NCBI GenBank assembly: GCA_035236585.1
Contig: CP141128.1
Span: 54,239,257-54,303,256, forward strand
Origin: Warburgia ugandensis
Lineage: Eukaryota; Streptophyta; Magnoliopsida; Canellales; Canellaceae
Reading direction: 5' to 3'
Length of the DNA stretch: 64,000 nt
Numbering within the stretch: the first letter of the stretch is position 1; each line of letters opens with the position of its first letter. The translations under genes and the position numbers were made by a program. The notes below the pieces were generated by a model. That model was not told where the DNA came from. It was given only the letters and a program-made list of their open reading frames with translations, and did not search any database. This document shows, one piece after another, positions 24,184 through 36,853 of this stretch.

Positions 24184-27100
24184 TGTGACACCTCAAGTGT
24201 TTCATGAATTTTTTTTGAAATTATTTCAAAAGATGGGCACGCCTCTAACTTTTTTAAAATACAAAAAAAGTGGAAGATTTTTCTTTGAAATTCATTTTTC
24301 CAAAAACCCGGATGTCATCTTCCTGCTCACACTATACACACACACACACATATCATTTTTTCTAGAAGATAGAAGTTTATTTCTGAAAACAGAACCCATC
24401 CAGTGGTTCACTTATATAACCCCTATAACATTATATTAAATGTCCAATATTACAATTCAAATGACTAACTATACAATACAAGAGCTTTAAATAAAATATA
24501 TACCTATGCGTAGAAGTATGGTTGCTGGATTCCTTTTGTTGTGTACATCTTCTCCTATCTTTCTGTATCTGAGATATTGTAAACATAAAACATTTACAAT
24601 ATCTCAGCAAGCTATGCTTGGTAGGGGAGTTCAAGAAGCATGCTAAATATTAAGATACATTAATTATTCAATAGTAATTAGACTATTCATTTCCATAGCA
24701 ATTAGGTTAAATTGAATTTACAATATGTTTCATATCTCAATAACCCATTTGTAAGCCAAATATTTACAATACTTCAATTCCATGAACCATACTCTGCATA
24801 CAATTCTACCCATTCACTAATCCATAAGAAACATATATGAAACTACTCCCTCAATCATATTAATATAACAATAATACACATATATAAAAATTGTTAAAGG
24901 ACATACAAAATTATGAATATAATCAACGTCACCTAATTTGCATTCCCAACTATACTAGGTTTCAGAATCATACCCCTCATCATGCGAGGTTCATAATTAT
25001 CTAGCCACTACTGGTATATGAATATAATCCTCATGCCCTCACTATACAGTGTCCACAATTCTCCAGTCATTGCTAGGAAAATAATATAAGGCATATCATC
25101 ATGCCATATCATATAAGGCGTCTCATAATGCCATCATATACACATGTCCCGTGGGCAGAATACACAATGTATATAATATTGTCCTCCTTGGGTCCCTCAC
25201 AACTACCTAGCCCTCACATTGCCTCACCAGCGTCTTTTGGGCACTCCAGTGTCTTTTGGCAACCCTCAAGGATATGCACCATAGTGCACCAAATATAAGG
25301 ACTACTATGCATGCAGTCAGAATCCGTACAGCGCACCCGGATAACTGCTCAATAATCCACCTATACCATCCTTGGTAGAAATCACAATATCCATGTCTGC
25401 ATGGGTAGGACCATGGATGTCACAGTGGTGGCCTTCCCATGATTGCCCCACCCGACTTTCTGCAACACATAGTGCATGGTATCCATAACATAATAAATTT
25501 CAGAGAGCGGGTGGCCAAACCCTCATAACTCTCCTAGCATAGCATCCCCAGGCCTATACTTGTCTAAAACAAAACTCTTAGGCCTCCATGCCCTGATGTA
25601 AAATAATAATAATAGCAGTTAATTCGCTTGTTCATATATTTCATAACAAGAATAACATCCTCACTTATTTGGTGATAACCTGCCAAGGATGTATCCTACA
25701 ACCTAAACTCATGCATCATCAATATTGACATGGTAGCCATGTACCATAAACATCATTTCACAATTCACATACATAATGTACAAGTCATAAGCATCAATTA
25801 TAACATGCAATTCTTTTAATTAACATTATTTCAATTTAAAGCATATCAATCATATAGTCAGGAATAAGATCATGTTAGAACATGCATCTTATAATTTAGA
25901 CATGTTGTCTTAAATTTCCACCTACCTCATGTGACGCGTTCACCGGATTCCACTAGCTTTAATTGAACTCTTCTTCATGATCGACCCCGTGCGCTTCAAT
26001 GTCAACTGGTACACATCCCGTCCATATAATCCCTCAGATTACTACTAAGCATGTATTGAAACACCAGGAGCCTCTCAGCATGACATCCTTGAAACTCAGA
26101 GCAGTAACCAAGCAGAGGAGCAATGTAACAGTGATAGAGTCTTGATAACTGTTTGATTTCATACAAGAACTCAAAATCAGCATTAGGCCCTCTATGTGTT
26201 TTCAGTCGCTTAACAGCAATGACCCTTCAATGTTTTAGCTCACCACAGTAATCATTATTGCTACTACCATGCCTGATCAGACTAGAATTGGAGAATCTAT
26301 TGGTTGCTTGCTCCATTCCGAAATAGGAAAATTGGATTATAGTACCAGGAATGGCTCCTCTTTTCCCTCTAACCATGAAGGAAGATCAGTGTATGTATCC
26401 TATGATTGGGTTGAAAGGGGAGTTTATATTAACATAAAACTCTGGCATTGTACAGATCTATGGCTGATTAAATTAGACCCATTGTTCTAGCTTGTGTCTT
26501 ATCAGTACCAGATTTGTAGTTACAGGCTAAAGCAATTGACATTGTGGATCAGACAATTAGGGAAGGAATGAAAGAAAACAAAATTTTGAATCTGAAGCAG
26601 AATGTAGCGAATTTAGGAAGGATTTCTAAAAGGAGAAGTAAAGATCAAACCCAAATCACTAGTGCTGGAAATGGCACAATAGAAACACAATGTCGATGCC
26701 AAGGTCAACTGCTTTGGGCGGAGAGGAAAGATAGAACCAAGCTAATAATGCTCAAAATCTTCTGTAGCACAACGGCTGAACAGCCCAAAACAGAACAGAT
26801 GTTGATGGTATGCACTTCGAATGATGCAGGAAGCACCCCATGACCATTAGAAGTACGAGAATAGTGAGATTTGGAGGGGAGAAATCCCATGCTGACAGAG
26901 GACACAATCATATCTAAATTAGGGCAAGAGAAATCTAAGAGAAACAAAGGCAAACGGTTTTCTACGGTGGCTGACTAGAGGAGGGATGGAGAGCTGGTGA
27001 CCTGCGTTGGGGAAAAGACACGCTGTACCTGAAAGGCAGCCCAGACGACCGGAGATGGTAATGTTTCAAGGCCGGAAGAATGGGATTTGTTCTTGGCTGG

Positions 27101-27447
27101 AAGAACAGATCATGGGATCTATTCTATCTCTCGTCGGTGGGAGATCCGAGCAAAGGGAACTTGCCGTTCCTATGGCAGATCGAAGCAGGGCCCTGAAGAG
27201 AGAGAGAGAGCGCAAACCCAACTTTTCGCCGGCTTTACAGCGTGAAAAGGGGGGGGTGCCAATATCAATTTGGCCCCCTCCTGAAAAATGGTGTTCTTTG
27301 ATTTCAAAGGCCCATAACTTATTCATACGGGCTCTGTTTTGAGCATTCTTTGTCTTATTGGATTCCATTTTCCGAGCACTATCTAATAGTTTTATTAGTT
27401 CCAAATTATAATTCTATAAAAGGATATAAAATTTTGGGGTTGTTACA
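24184..27447 (-). mobile_element. Type 2 solo LTR 'G'
   Basis: The plus strand starts TGTGACACCTC and ends GGGTTGTTACA, i.e. TGTAACAACCC... read on the minus strand. It is flanked by AGTAG on both sides with no internal domain, so it is a solo LTR of about 3.26 kb. It carries the hairpin palindrome (24569-24607), an AC microsatellite (24337-24350), the conserved module (25380-25560) and, near 25145-25290, a segment that otherwise belongs to type 1 LTRs. Open frames inside (for example near 26269-26490 and 27007-27342) show no family resemblance and are not called genes. Confidence 0.9.
24569..24607. repeat. Conserved hairpin palindrome, solo LTR G
   Basis: Arms CTGAGATATTGTAAA and TTTACAATATCTCAG, 15 bases each, around a 9-base loop. 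This is the longest and cleanest of the four copies. Confidence 0.9.
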
Positions 27448-27452
27448 AGTAG
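27448..27452. repeat. Target-site duplication AGTAG (right), solo LTR G
   Basis: Right partner of 24179-24183. Confidence 0.85.
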
Positions 27453-29229
27453 TCCATTCCTTTAGTTAAGTAGGAGAGAGAAAGTAAGGAATAAGTCTCC
27501 CATATGCCCCAATCTTCTACTTGTTTTATTTTAGAAGGTCTTATTGTATAATATCTAATTGTATGTGATTTGGGCTTGCTTTAGGAGCTTTTAAAGATGG
27601 TGGTTCACATGAATGCTTGCTTGGAAAGTTATGTCACCTTAATTTTAATATGAACACCCTATTTTGAGCAGACAATGCTTAGTATTTCATTTAGGATTTT
27701 TAACTGCTCAAACTTTGATTTTGATATCCAATGATCATTCTAAACTCTCTAACTTCATGAACAAAATGTATGGGTCCACAATGTAGCTTGGTTAGTGAAG
27801 TTGCTCTTTCAAGAGTAAAATGGTTAATTTTGTCATTTTTTATTTCTATTGTGGACCTAGAAAATTATAGAATTAACCCTAATTAGTGGTGATTAAGTAA
27901 TTTTTGGGGCTAAAACATACCAAATATAGAGGTATGTATGTCATATTTCTACACACACACACACACACAAAATATCCCCCAGACTTAGATTTTACTAGTA
28001 CTAAGGCAAAACTACTAAAATTGAAAAAGAAGAAGTTTTAAAAATAAATCCTAACCACTTCCACTAGTGTTCTCGTCTCCATTTAGCATATGCAAGAGAG
28101 GATTTAAACCCCTAGGTCACCTCTAGTGGATGTGTTGTAGTCTCATAATGGTTTCTAGAAATACTACCCTTAAATATTTTCAAAAATCTTATGAAAGTCC
28201 TTCATGTATCTCAGAGAATCTTTTTATATTCAGCTTATATTGACTCCTAACATAGCATGCTAATAGAAATGATCAAAAGTTCAAAATCCTACCCTTATGC
28301 TAAAGATATCCCAATGCATTAAACCTTCGAATGTGAGTGTGTGAATATAGTAAATGTATATACAATTATAGGTCCACAAGAAATTATAGCTTAAATTAGC
28401 ATCCAAATGTATCTTTTGACTTTAAGTCTCATAGGACATATTTGACACTCAGAAAGAAGTCTCTCAAAATTTGGTTACATTCTATTTAATATGTGCGTTT
28501 TATAATTTTCAATAAGGTCACATTCTCCCATATTTCTTGCCAAAGAACTATAACTTAGAAAAATATGATATTGGTTTCATGAAAAGATAGCAACTATTAA
28601 AAAATTTATACTCTACAATTATTCTCTATTCATTCATTACCATATCTAAGCCATACTTCTCCTAAGATGAAGTTAGGACTTCTATTAGGACAAAATGCAG
28701 ACATAAGAATGGGTATAAGGCAAGTAAAGGTTGTTTGGAAAATATGTAAAGGTTTTCTACTAGTGTATACTCAACTTTATTCTCGACCCACAACAGTGAA
28801 TAATTCTTTAGCTATTTTTTCCTTTTTCTTTTCTCATTCTCCTTCATTTTTACTTTTAGTACAACCTTTTTTTGAAATTTTCTCTTTTTTCACTATTTTT
28901 GTTCATCTCGTGACTTGTATTTGCTCACATATTTCTTCAAGATAATCTTCAACCATCTTTACATATTTCCAAAATAACCTGGAAATGGATATACTGTAGG
29001 ATTTCAATGTGGGCAATGGTTGATGAGTTTACAAAAAAAAAAGGCTTACTATAAAGGCTCAAGGATCTAACTAGTGGTGTAATAATGTAGAAAGACTAAA
29101 AGCTTTGGCTATTGCCAAGGATGGTGTTTATCATTTCATAGGTTTCATATGACTTAAACATAGTCATAAATTCAAGAGATAAATGGTATAGTCTTTTATG
29201 ATTTTCTAATAGTTGACCAAGATGAAGGA
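27453..29229 (-). mobile_element. Probable Athila/Tat-like remnant (element M, middle part)
   Basis: No coding region is recognised. Near 27972-27992 the minus strand reads CTAAGTCTGGGGGATATTTT, which resembles the polypurine or post-integrase segment of plant Tat/Athila elements. An AC microsatellite (27951-27969) sits beside it. The orientation agrees with the gag-like remains at 35.4-36.9 kb. The rest (28000-29229) is AT-rich and unassigned. Confidence 0.4.
27951..27969. repeat. AC microsatellite
   Basis: Uninterrupted AC units next to the purine-tract-like segment. Confidence 0.9.
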
Positions 29230-29234
29230 TAATG
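29230..29234. repeat. Target-site duplication TAATG (left), outer solo LTR
   Basis: TAATG before TGTGACGACCCGGG. The same bases follow the LTR at 34542-34546. Confidence 0.85.
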
Positions 29235-30981
29235 TGTGACGACCCGGGTTTTCCCATGCATTTTTAAATGCAATATCTAATTTCTATGGCGGGATGCATC
29301 CCTATTTGAAAACCATTTTTATGAAAACGATGCAATGCAGTGAAAAATCCTTTTAATTAAACTCATTTTGAAAACCCCAAGTGTCATTTGCTTTCACAAC
29401 AACCAAAGTAGTTTTTAAAAATTTCAAAAATCATAAATGTCTTCCCAGGTCTATCCAGTCACAGCTCACAGCCCAACTATAAATAAATACAGATACATGT
29501 CCAAAGGGTAGAGTGTTTACTTACATTCATACTTGTCTCTTCTTCATTTACTTGATCATAGTACTAACATTTCCTGATGCTACTTCTACTCATGAGTGGA
29601 GCTATCCTGAAAAATAATATATTTGGGTGAGTATTTCTCATACCCAGTAGGTGATCTGATACTACTATTTTGAAAACATGATAGGCAACATGTAGGATTC
29701 CAAGAGCTTTTCATGTAAAACATTAGTGATTCTTTTTGTGTAAGCATGTATAGTTATGCATAAAATGTAAGCTTCTTGATGTAATTTCAATCATGGAGTC
29801 CTTTCTCATAATCTAGTATAATATGATCAAAATCATGAAATAGAAATCAATAGATCCAGATACGAAGCTCTCATCAAATGCATCAAACTAGCGAGTCAAA
29901 TATAATAATCATAAAACTCTTAAAATAGTCATCGTTCAAGCAAATGCTAGTATCATGCACAATAGTCTCTCGACATTCACGTCATGCCAACTGGTCACGA
30001 GTACTCGTATACGACCCTCTCAATGCTATATGCATATTAATCACACTGAAATCATAGGGCCACTATGCTCATACTCAGCATACAGCTGGAATCCACCATA
30101 GTCCCACGGCGACTATGGACGTCCCCGAAAGGGTGCCGTGAACACCTTTAGTGGTTGTCCTTGTTTACCACAGCAGTCAGGTAAGGGACAATGCCGTTTT
30201 TGGCAACGATACCATCCACCTTTTTAGTTGTAGAGGCCAAGAGGCCAACTCCGTACCTCCTCTCAGCATAGTGCCCACTAGGCTTATCAACCTGTAAAAC
30301 ATAAAAATCATGTCCTCTTTGGATTCCTCACACTGCCTAGCCCTCACACTACCTCACCAGTGTCTTTTGGTAACCCTCAAGGTTATGCATTATATGACAT
30401 GGCACTCTTTAATCTCAATCATAGTAAATCAGGCATTTTATGCATTTATTTTCAAGACATGTGAGCAATGCATACAAATCACTTCATGCTAGTATTATAT
30501 TTAAAGCCGTAAAACATGAAGACACATCTGCATACTAGTATAAGAACATCATTAACTCAAAAGCATGCTTATCACAACAATAAAGGTAAGTTAGGGGTTA
30601 AGATGCATTTAAAACTTAGTAGTATCAGACTACCTACCTCGATGTTCATTGGATCGGGTTCTTCATTACTCGACCTGACCCATCTTTGTAAAACCCTGTA
30701 TATTGTTTGACAACAAGGATTCAAATATCATTTTCTATCCATTTATAGATCACCATTTAGATTTCTAGAGTAACGGATAGATCTGCCCTTTTTTATCAGC
30801 TTTGATTGGGTAGATCTAGAAGATCTCTATGGTTTTCAGGCTATAGTCATATTAAATATTCCTCTAATCCTAACTTTTATAGTCTCATTAGGTTTGTGTC
30901 GTTGGTTGGAAAAATAGGGGAATCCAAAGGGAAAGAGAGAAAGGGAAGAAGAGGGGTACCGGGGCAGAGTTTCTGCGTTCT

Positions 30982-30986
30982 CTCCA
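30982..30986. repeat. Target-site duplication CTCCA (left), inner solo LTR
   Basis: CTCCA precedes TGTAATGCCC. Its partner is at 33882-33886. Confidence 0.87.
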
Positions 30987-31400
30987 TGTAATGCCCAAGC
31001 AATTTACACTATTTTTAACGAAAATTGAACATTCTATAGGAAATAAACTGAGTTAAATGTTTTACTTTATTTAAAATAGTAAATGAAGGAATTTTTAAGA
31101 AAACTTGGTACCATTAGATTCTACTCGAAAAATAGAATCCAATGCCTCAAAAATCACCCAAAACAGAGTCCATATGAAGAAGTTACGGACGTTTAAAGAT
31201 CAGGGGCATATCTGTAATTTAAACAGAACACGTTTAAAATGAAAAAAGGACGAAAAATGCAGGGGGCCATTTTGATAACGGCACCCCTTGTCATCTTCAA
31301 CCTCTAGACCCTCCCAAAAACCCGTTTTTTCACGATTTCTCTAGAATACACCAGGGAAAATGGCGGCACCGCCATTGAGGGGCACCGCCTTTCACTCCTC

Positions 31401-31407
31401 TATAAAA
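31401..31407 (+). promoter_or_regulatory. LTR TATA box (inner solo LTR)
   Basis: TATAAAA in CCTCTATAAAAACCCC, followed by a pyrimidine-rich stretch. It is the likely promoter of the parent element. Confidence 0.62.
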
Positions 31408-31904
31408 ACCCCATCTCCCCCCTCTTCAAATCGCATTTTTCCAGTCATTTGAGACCAGGGTTTCCGGCAAAAACCGGAAACCCATCTTTCTGCATTTCCG
31501 GCAACGGCCAGGCCCTAGTTGGGCCGGCCATTCTTCCATTGCCCTCTCTCCTCTTGTTCCGGTCTAACATTGGGGTTTTCCCCTTCATGGGTTCTGACAA
31601 ACACAGAAATCTAGCGAGAAAGGGTCTCAGGAGGAAATGGGGTTCCATCACTGGCAATGGGCACTCCTCAGGCTGCCCAGGTAAGACGTCCTTACCTCCC
31701 TTCTCTGGTTCCTCCACTTTTCAGGCTAGATCCATGCTGGATCTAGCATTTCCCAGCTATTTCCAGTAGGAATTCCTGGCCAGAAGAACGCCCCAAGCCA
31801 GTTCCAGACGACCTTGCATGAGCCAAGCGTCCCAGGGATGCCTTGCTCCATGTGCGCTTGGGACAGGGTCCCAGGGAGGGGCTCCGAGGATACAACAGTG
31901 CGTA

Positions 31905-32245
31905 CACTGTCCCAGGTGCGACCCTCGGGTGCGTGCGCGACATGGGGCATGGGTCCTGGCTCGACTATGGTGCACGGGGTGCCCTGGGAGCTGATACACG
32001 CCATGCTACAAGGTGCATCCGTGTGATGATGTGCGTCATAGTGCGTCGCTTAGGCATGCTTGTGCACATGTGAACATTGTCCCAGGTGCGGCCTTCGAGT
32101 ACGTGCGCGACATGGGGCACAGGTCCTAGCTCGACCAGGATGCACGGGGTGCCTTGGGAGCTAAGACATGCCATGCTACAAGGTGCGTCCGTGTGATGAT
32201 GGACATCATAGCGCGTCACTTGAGCATACATGTGCATGTGCAAAA
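31905..32245. repeat. Tandem GC-rich unit inside inner solo LTR
   Basis: Two adjacent diverged copies of about 160 bases share CTGTCCCAGGTGCG or TTGTCCCAGGTGCG, GTGCGCGACATGGGGCA, TGCACGGGGTGCC and CATGCTACAAGGTGC in order. A weaker third copy follows to about 32340. Related text occurs at 8900-9180 and 17190-17440. Confidence 0.75.
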
Positions 32246-33881
32246 CGCGGTGTCTGGCACGGCCTTTAGGCACACACGCACGTGAGACGATCACGGTCCA
32301 ACCAAGATGCACGAGTGTCCTGGGAACTGGGACACGCAGACCCAATAAGACTTTAAAAATTAGGATTAAAGGATAAATTATAAGAGTTTAACTATTAGAA
32401 AGTAAATCCATATCATAGGATCTAGCTTGGCAATTAATTAGGCAAGGACCATTGACCTTAAACAGCAGATTTAGTGGTCTAATGTCTAAATAGTTTAAAA
32501 TTAATAAGGATTCCTTATATCCATTAATACTCAGGAGTTTATAAATGAGACCCAGGGACAGGTTGAGTGCTAAAGGACGCAACTCCAGGAGACTTTGAGG
32601 TAGGTGCTCTATCGCTACTAGACTTTTAAAAAGAGCCATGATTGTTTTGAGACTGCATGTTTTAAAGTATAAGTACATGATTTGTTTAGCATGACTTGTT
32701 TAGCATATAAATGAATTCAGCATGCATATGATAAATACATTATGCATAGACATGTTTTGCAAACAATTGCATATATTGCATGATTTGTGAGCATTGAGTT
32801 CTTGAAAAATTGCATGTCCTTGAGGGTTACCAAAAGACACTGGGTAGGCAGTTGTGAGGAACCCAAAGATGACAGGTTTTGAAAAAGAGCTTTTTTTGCT
32901 TGTCTGATCTTATATGATTTGGGCTAGTAAGCTCGTGGGCGCTATGCCGAGGGGTCTAGGTTCGCCACCCAGCCTCTACCACTACTAGGTGGAATGGGTA
33001 CCACGCCCAAAAAGGGCATATCCCTATGTCGACTACATGTGGTACAGGGGGCTACCACTGGTGTCACGGCACTGGGTCGATGTGCCATATGCCCCGTGGA
33101 GGCTATGACGCTGTGTCCTCAGGTACCCGGGGACCACACGGCGGTGAGGTCGTGGGCATGGTTTGGGCCCTATGGTTTCTTGGATTTACTTGCATTGCAT
33201 ATGCCATGACATGAGGTTGGTCGACCATACCATACCAGATATCCATGAGTTGGATTCAGTTGAGCATCTGATGCATATCATTATGTTTATGATATATGAT
33301 ACTTTCGACTTGGATTATGATATTTCTTAAGTCGTCAGTATTCCAGTTTGACGGTGGTTTTTAATATCGATATTGAACATGATTGTTCGAAGATGCATAT
33401 GTTTTTAAGAGCACATGATTTTAAACATAGCATGCATTGCAAAACTAGTAGTGATAGACTCCTACTTAGTATAGTATATACTCACCCTATCCTTAACATT
33501 TTTCAGGATAGTTCCACTCACAAAGAGAAGACGTCTCAGGAGATATTAGTGCTACGAGCAAGTGAATAAACAAAGGAGACAACTATACATGTGAGTAAAC
33601 TCTCTACCCTTTGGACATGTATTTGTATTTACTTACAGTTGGGCTGTATGCTGTGATTGGATAGACCTGGGGAAGAACATTTATGATTTCTAAAGTTTTT
33701 CAAAAACTACTTTGATTATTGAGATAGCAAATGACACTCGAGGTTTTCAAAATAAGTTTAAAACCAAAGATTTTCTGCTACATTCCATGGTTTTTATAAA
33801 ATGGTTTTCAAATAGGGATGCATCCCGCCTGAGGAATTAGATATGCATTTAAAAATGCATGGGAAAACCCGGGTCATCACA

Positions 33882-33886
33882 CTCCA
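33882..33886. repeat. Target-site duplication CTCCA (right), inner solo LTR
   Basis: Right partner of 30982-30986. Confidence 0.87.
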
Positions 33887-34541
33887 GGTCACCCAAACCC
33901 TTTATGCCAGAAAAGACGAAGAAGGAAAGAAACCTGGTTTTCCAGTGAAACCAGAGCAAAAATGGGGAAGAAGAAGGGAAAGGAGAACGGCTAGCCCAAA
34001 GAAAAAACTTGGGTCGGTGCCGAAAAATCGTGAAGGAGCTGGAGGAAGGGTTTTTCCGATTTTGGTCGGGTTGAAAACCCTTCCTCAAAGCAGCCAGAAG
34101 AGATGAAGAAGGGATGATCGGAGGAAGAGGGAGAGGGAGAGGGAGAGGGGGTTTTTATAGGATGGGAATGGCGGTGCCGCCATTGTTGCCGCCCTACAGA
34201 GGCAGTGGTGGAAGCCTCTGAAATGTCAGTTAGAGGAGGAAGAACATAGGGGTGCCGTTATCAAAATGGCCCCCTGCCTTTTCCATTTTTACATATAAAT
34301 TACAGAAATGCCCTTTACCTTTAAACGCCCGTAACTTCTTCATACGAACTCTGTTTTTGGTGTTCTTTGAGGCGTTGGATTCCACTTTTTGAGTAGAATA
34401 TAATGGTACTAATTTTTCTTATAAATTTCTTTTTTACTATTTTAAATAAAATAAAACATTTAACATGGTTAATTTCATATAGAATGTCCAATTCATTTTT
34501 GTAATGGATGCAAAAATAGTGTAAAATGCTGGGGCATTATA

Positions 34542-34546
34542 TAATG
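34542..34546. repeat. Target-site duplication TAATG (right), outer solo LTR
   Basis: Right partner of 29230-29234. Confidence 0.85.
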
Positions 34547-36310
34547 AGACCAACTAAGAATTATATTCGCTAAAGAAAATTTTGAATTTATCTATAATCA
34601 TCAAAAAGGAAGATTATCTCTAAATATTGCATGGGTTAATAGTCTCCACAAATCTTCTTCAGGATCTCTAAGTTATATTTTCTTCAACTTAAATTATATA
34701 TATATAGCTATTTTGTGCAATAAATATTACAAGTTTAAATTTTCATGGAACACTTTAGAAAAAAGATAAAATAGTAAACTAATTGTGTGAATATCTATTA
34801 ATAAGCTAATGTTTAAAAGATAGCTTGAATAGTCAAAAAATCTGAACCTTGTAAAGGAAATTTTCATAAGTTTTTATAAAAAAAAAAATTCCAATTTTTT
34901 CAAAAGAACTCTAAAAATAACTAAGAAAAACTTTAGACACATCAAATTTTAATACCTTAACCCCTGACTTAAATTAAACATTACCTCAATGTCTAGGACT
35001 ACATACCATGGACAAAGGGAATAATAAACATGAGAAGAAAAGGTGAGAAAGATATCACCTACACTCTCAAGTTAGTGTAATGATCTATTGTTGTGTGCAA
35101 AAATGCAAAATATACAATTGAATTGCAACACTATGATAGGTAACCCAAACATAGCCTAACTAACCTAAACCTAAACTAACTATGAAGGAAATTTTAGAAA
35201 AATCATTCCACTTCTAGAATGTTAAGTTAGCCAATGTACATTTTCCACCTGGAAATGTATGGTGGCGATAATAAAGCATTATTGACCCTCACGAATTTAA
35301 ATTTTATGGGACCAAATTGAGGTGACTTCTTCCATGTTTTGTCAAAGGCCAACATCTCCTCACTTACTTTGTCTTGACATCTAGGGTTAAGCTGGCTCTG
35401 CATCTCTCATAAGGTTGGTTTATTTTCCTCTTGGTGAAAAGAAATAAGGGGAATTAAATGCTCAGTATCCTCTAATGTACATCATATTGCTAGTTGATGT
35501 TGGTCCAAAACATTAACTGACTCTTCTTCCTCTTCTTTAATCACAGATAAAGTTTCAAATGAACCTAAACTATCACAATGTGCACTTTCTGTTAAAGATT
35601 GTAAGTCTAAATGAAGTGTTTCTTCACTATATGGCTCAAATTGCATTTTAGGCAATGGAAGGGATCCTACTTGGGCTCTCCATTGAGAAGTGTCCATTAA
35701 TGTCTTAGCATTCAATAATTTTATTTTATTTTTACTTCATCAATTGAGGCATCTATATCAAAGTTGGAGTGAGGGAGACATGCCTTGAGTCGATCATTAC
35801 TATTAGAGGGTCGAGATGGTGTAGACACTTGACTTTCTATCTCAGGAGAATCTTCAAAGTTGAATATTATTACTACCCCTGAATTGTCGTTGATGTGTTT
35901 CTCACAGTCCTCAACTTATTCTTCTTCCTCACCTCTTTTTTTACATGCAACAATTATTTGAACCCTTTGGGATCCCATCTGTGGATTAGATTGTTAAGTC
36001 ACTTCCATATAAATAACCGAATGGTCTCTTTCATTGATTGTTCCCACGGCTATAGAGAAAATGACTGGTATGACCATACACTTATGGCATTGGGGTACTT
36101 TGGAAGGGTTGAGTAGCGTGGAACCATGATGATTCACCCTAATAATCCCAAGACTATTTCTTTGGAAGGCCTAGACCATCCACGATGGTTGGTCTCATCA
36201 TGGGAATAATTGTTAGGGTTTGGGAATGCACAAGTGTATTCACTTGCTCTGAATAATATGCATGGTTAGTGGAGCTTGATGGCCATGAAGTAGGGCTATA
36301 TGTTGGGCTG

Positions 36311-36853
36311 GAATAGGTATAACAATTCTCATACGAAGGTTTCCCTGATGACTTGCTAGTTTGCCTAAAGGCAGTTAATCAATTCAATTCAGTATCCATC
36401 CTATTGGCCAATCTACCTAATGCATTAGATAAATCATGGTTACAGCATGTCTCTATCTCGTACATTCTTCCTAGTGTAAGGGTTGAGGAGTGAAATAGTA
36501 TGAAAGTGATTTTTCATCCCTTATCTAAGGTAGGGGTAATTGGATATACTTAAGTATAACCCTTGCTTAAGGAATGAGAATAGGTATAACAATTCTCATA
36601 CTAAGGTTGCCTAGATGACTTGCTAGTTTAACTAAAGGCAGTTAATCTATTCAACTCACTATCGATCCTATTGGCCAATCTACCTAATGCATTGGACAAA
36701 TCAAGGTTACACCATGCCTTTTGTCTGATACATTTCTTCATGGTGTAAGGGCTGAGGAGTGAAATAGTAGGAAAGTGATTTTTCATCCCTTATTCCTTGT
36801 CCATATCTAAGGCAAGGTTAATTGGATATACTTAAGTATAACCCTTGCCTAAG
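36311..36853. repeat. Tandem duplication of about 270 bp in element M
   Basis: Copy 1 (36311-36577) and copy 2 (36578-36853) both run from GAATAGGTATAACAATTCTC to TTAATTGGATATACTTAAG and ACCCTTGC. They differ by scattered substitutions and a short extra segment in copy 2, so the duplication is not recent. Confidence 0.85.

Larger units (their letters stand above)
30987..33881 (+). mobile_element. Type 1 solo LTR, inner
   Basis: Starts TGTAATGCCCAAGC and ends GGGTCATCACA, flanked by CTCCA, about 2.9 kb. It contains a TATA box (31401-31407, CTATAAAAACCCC), a splice-donor-like CCCAG/GTAAG at 31680/31681, two diverged copies of a roughly 160-base unit (about 31910-32080 and 32090-32240, each with 'gcgcgacatggggca', 'tgcacggggtgcc' and 'catgctacaaggtgc'), the conserved module (32815-33170) and an acceptor-like TTTTTCAG at 33499-33506. 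It is the most complete type 1 LTR here. Confidence 0.92.
29235..34541 (-). mobile_element. Type 1 solo LTR, outer (interrupted)
   Basis: The plus strand starts TGTGACGACCCGGG and ends GGGGCATTATA, flanked by TAATG. It is split at 30986 by a second solo LTR (30987-33881). The two flanking parts make one LTR of about 2.4 kb. On the minus strand it has a TATA motif (CCTATAAAAACC, about 34150-34162), a purine-rich GGGAGA run on the plus strand at 34125-34151, and the conserved module (about 30060-30390). No primer site or internal domain is attached. Confidence 0.9.

Noticed and set aside
26269-27404. Frames of 73-112 residues resembling a small host gene
   Set aside because: All lie inside solo LTR G, with no domain and no matching frame in the other type 2 LTRs.
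31445-32345. Cluster of frames on both strands in the inner solo LTR
   Set aside because: They reflect low stop density in GC-rich tandem units, not genes.
35482-35715. 77-residue acidic minus-strand frame
   Set aside because: It sits within element M remains and shows no recognisable domain; kept only as part of that fossil.
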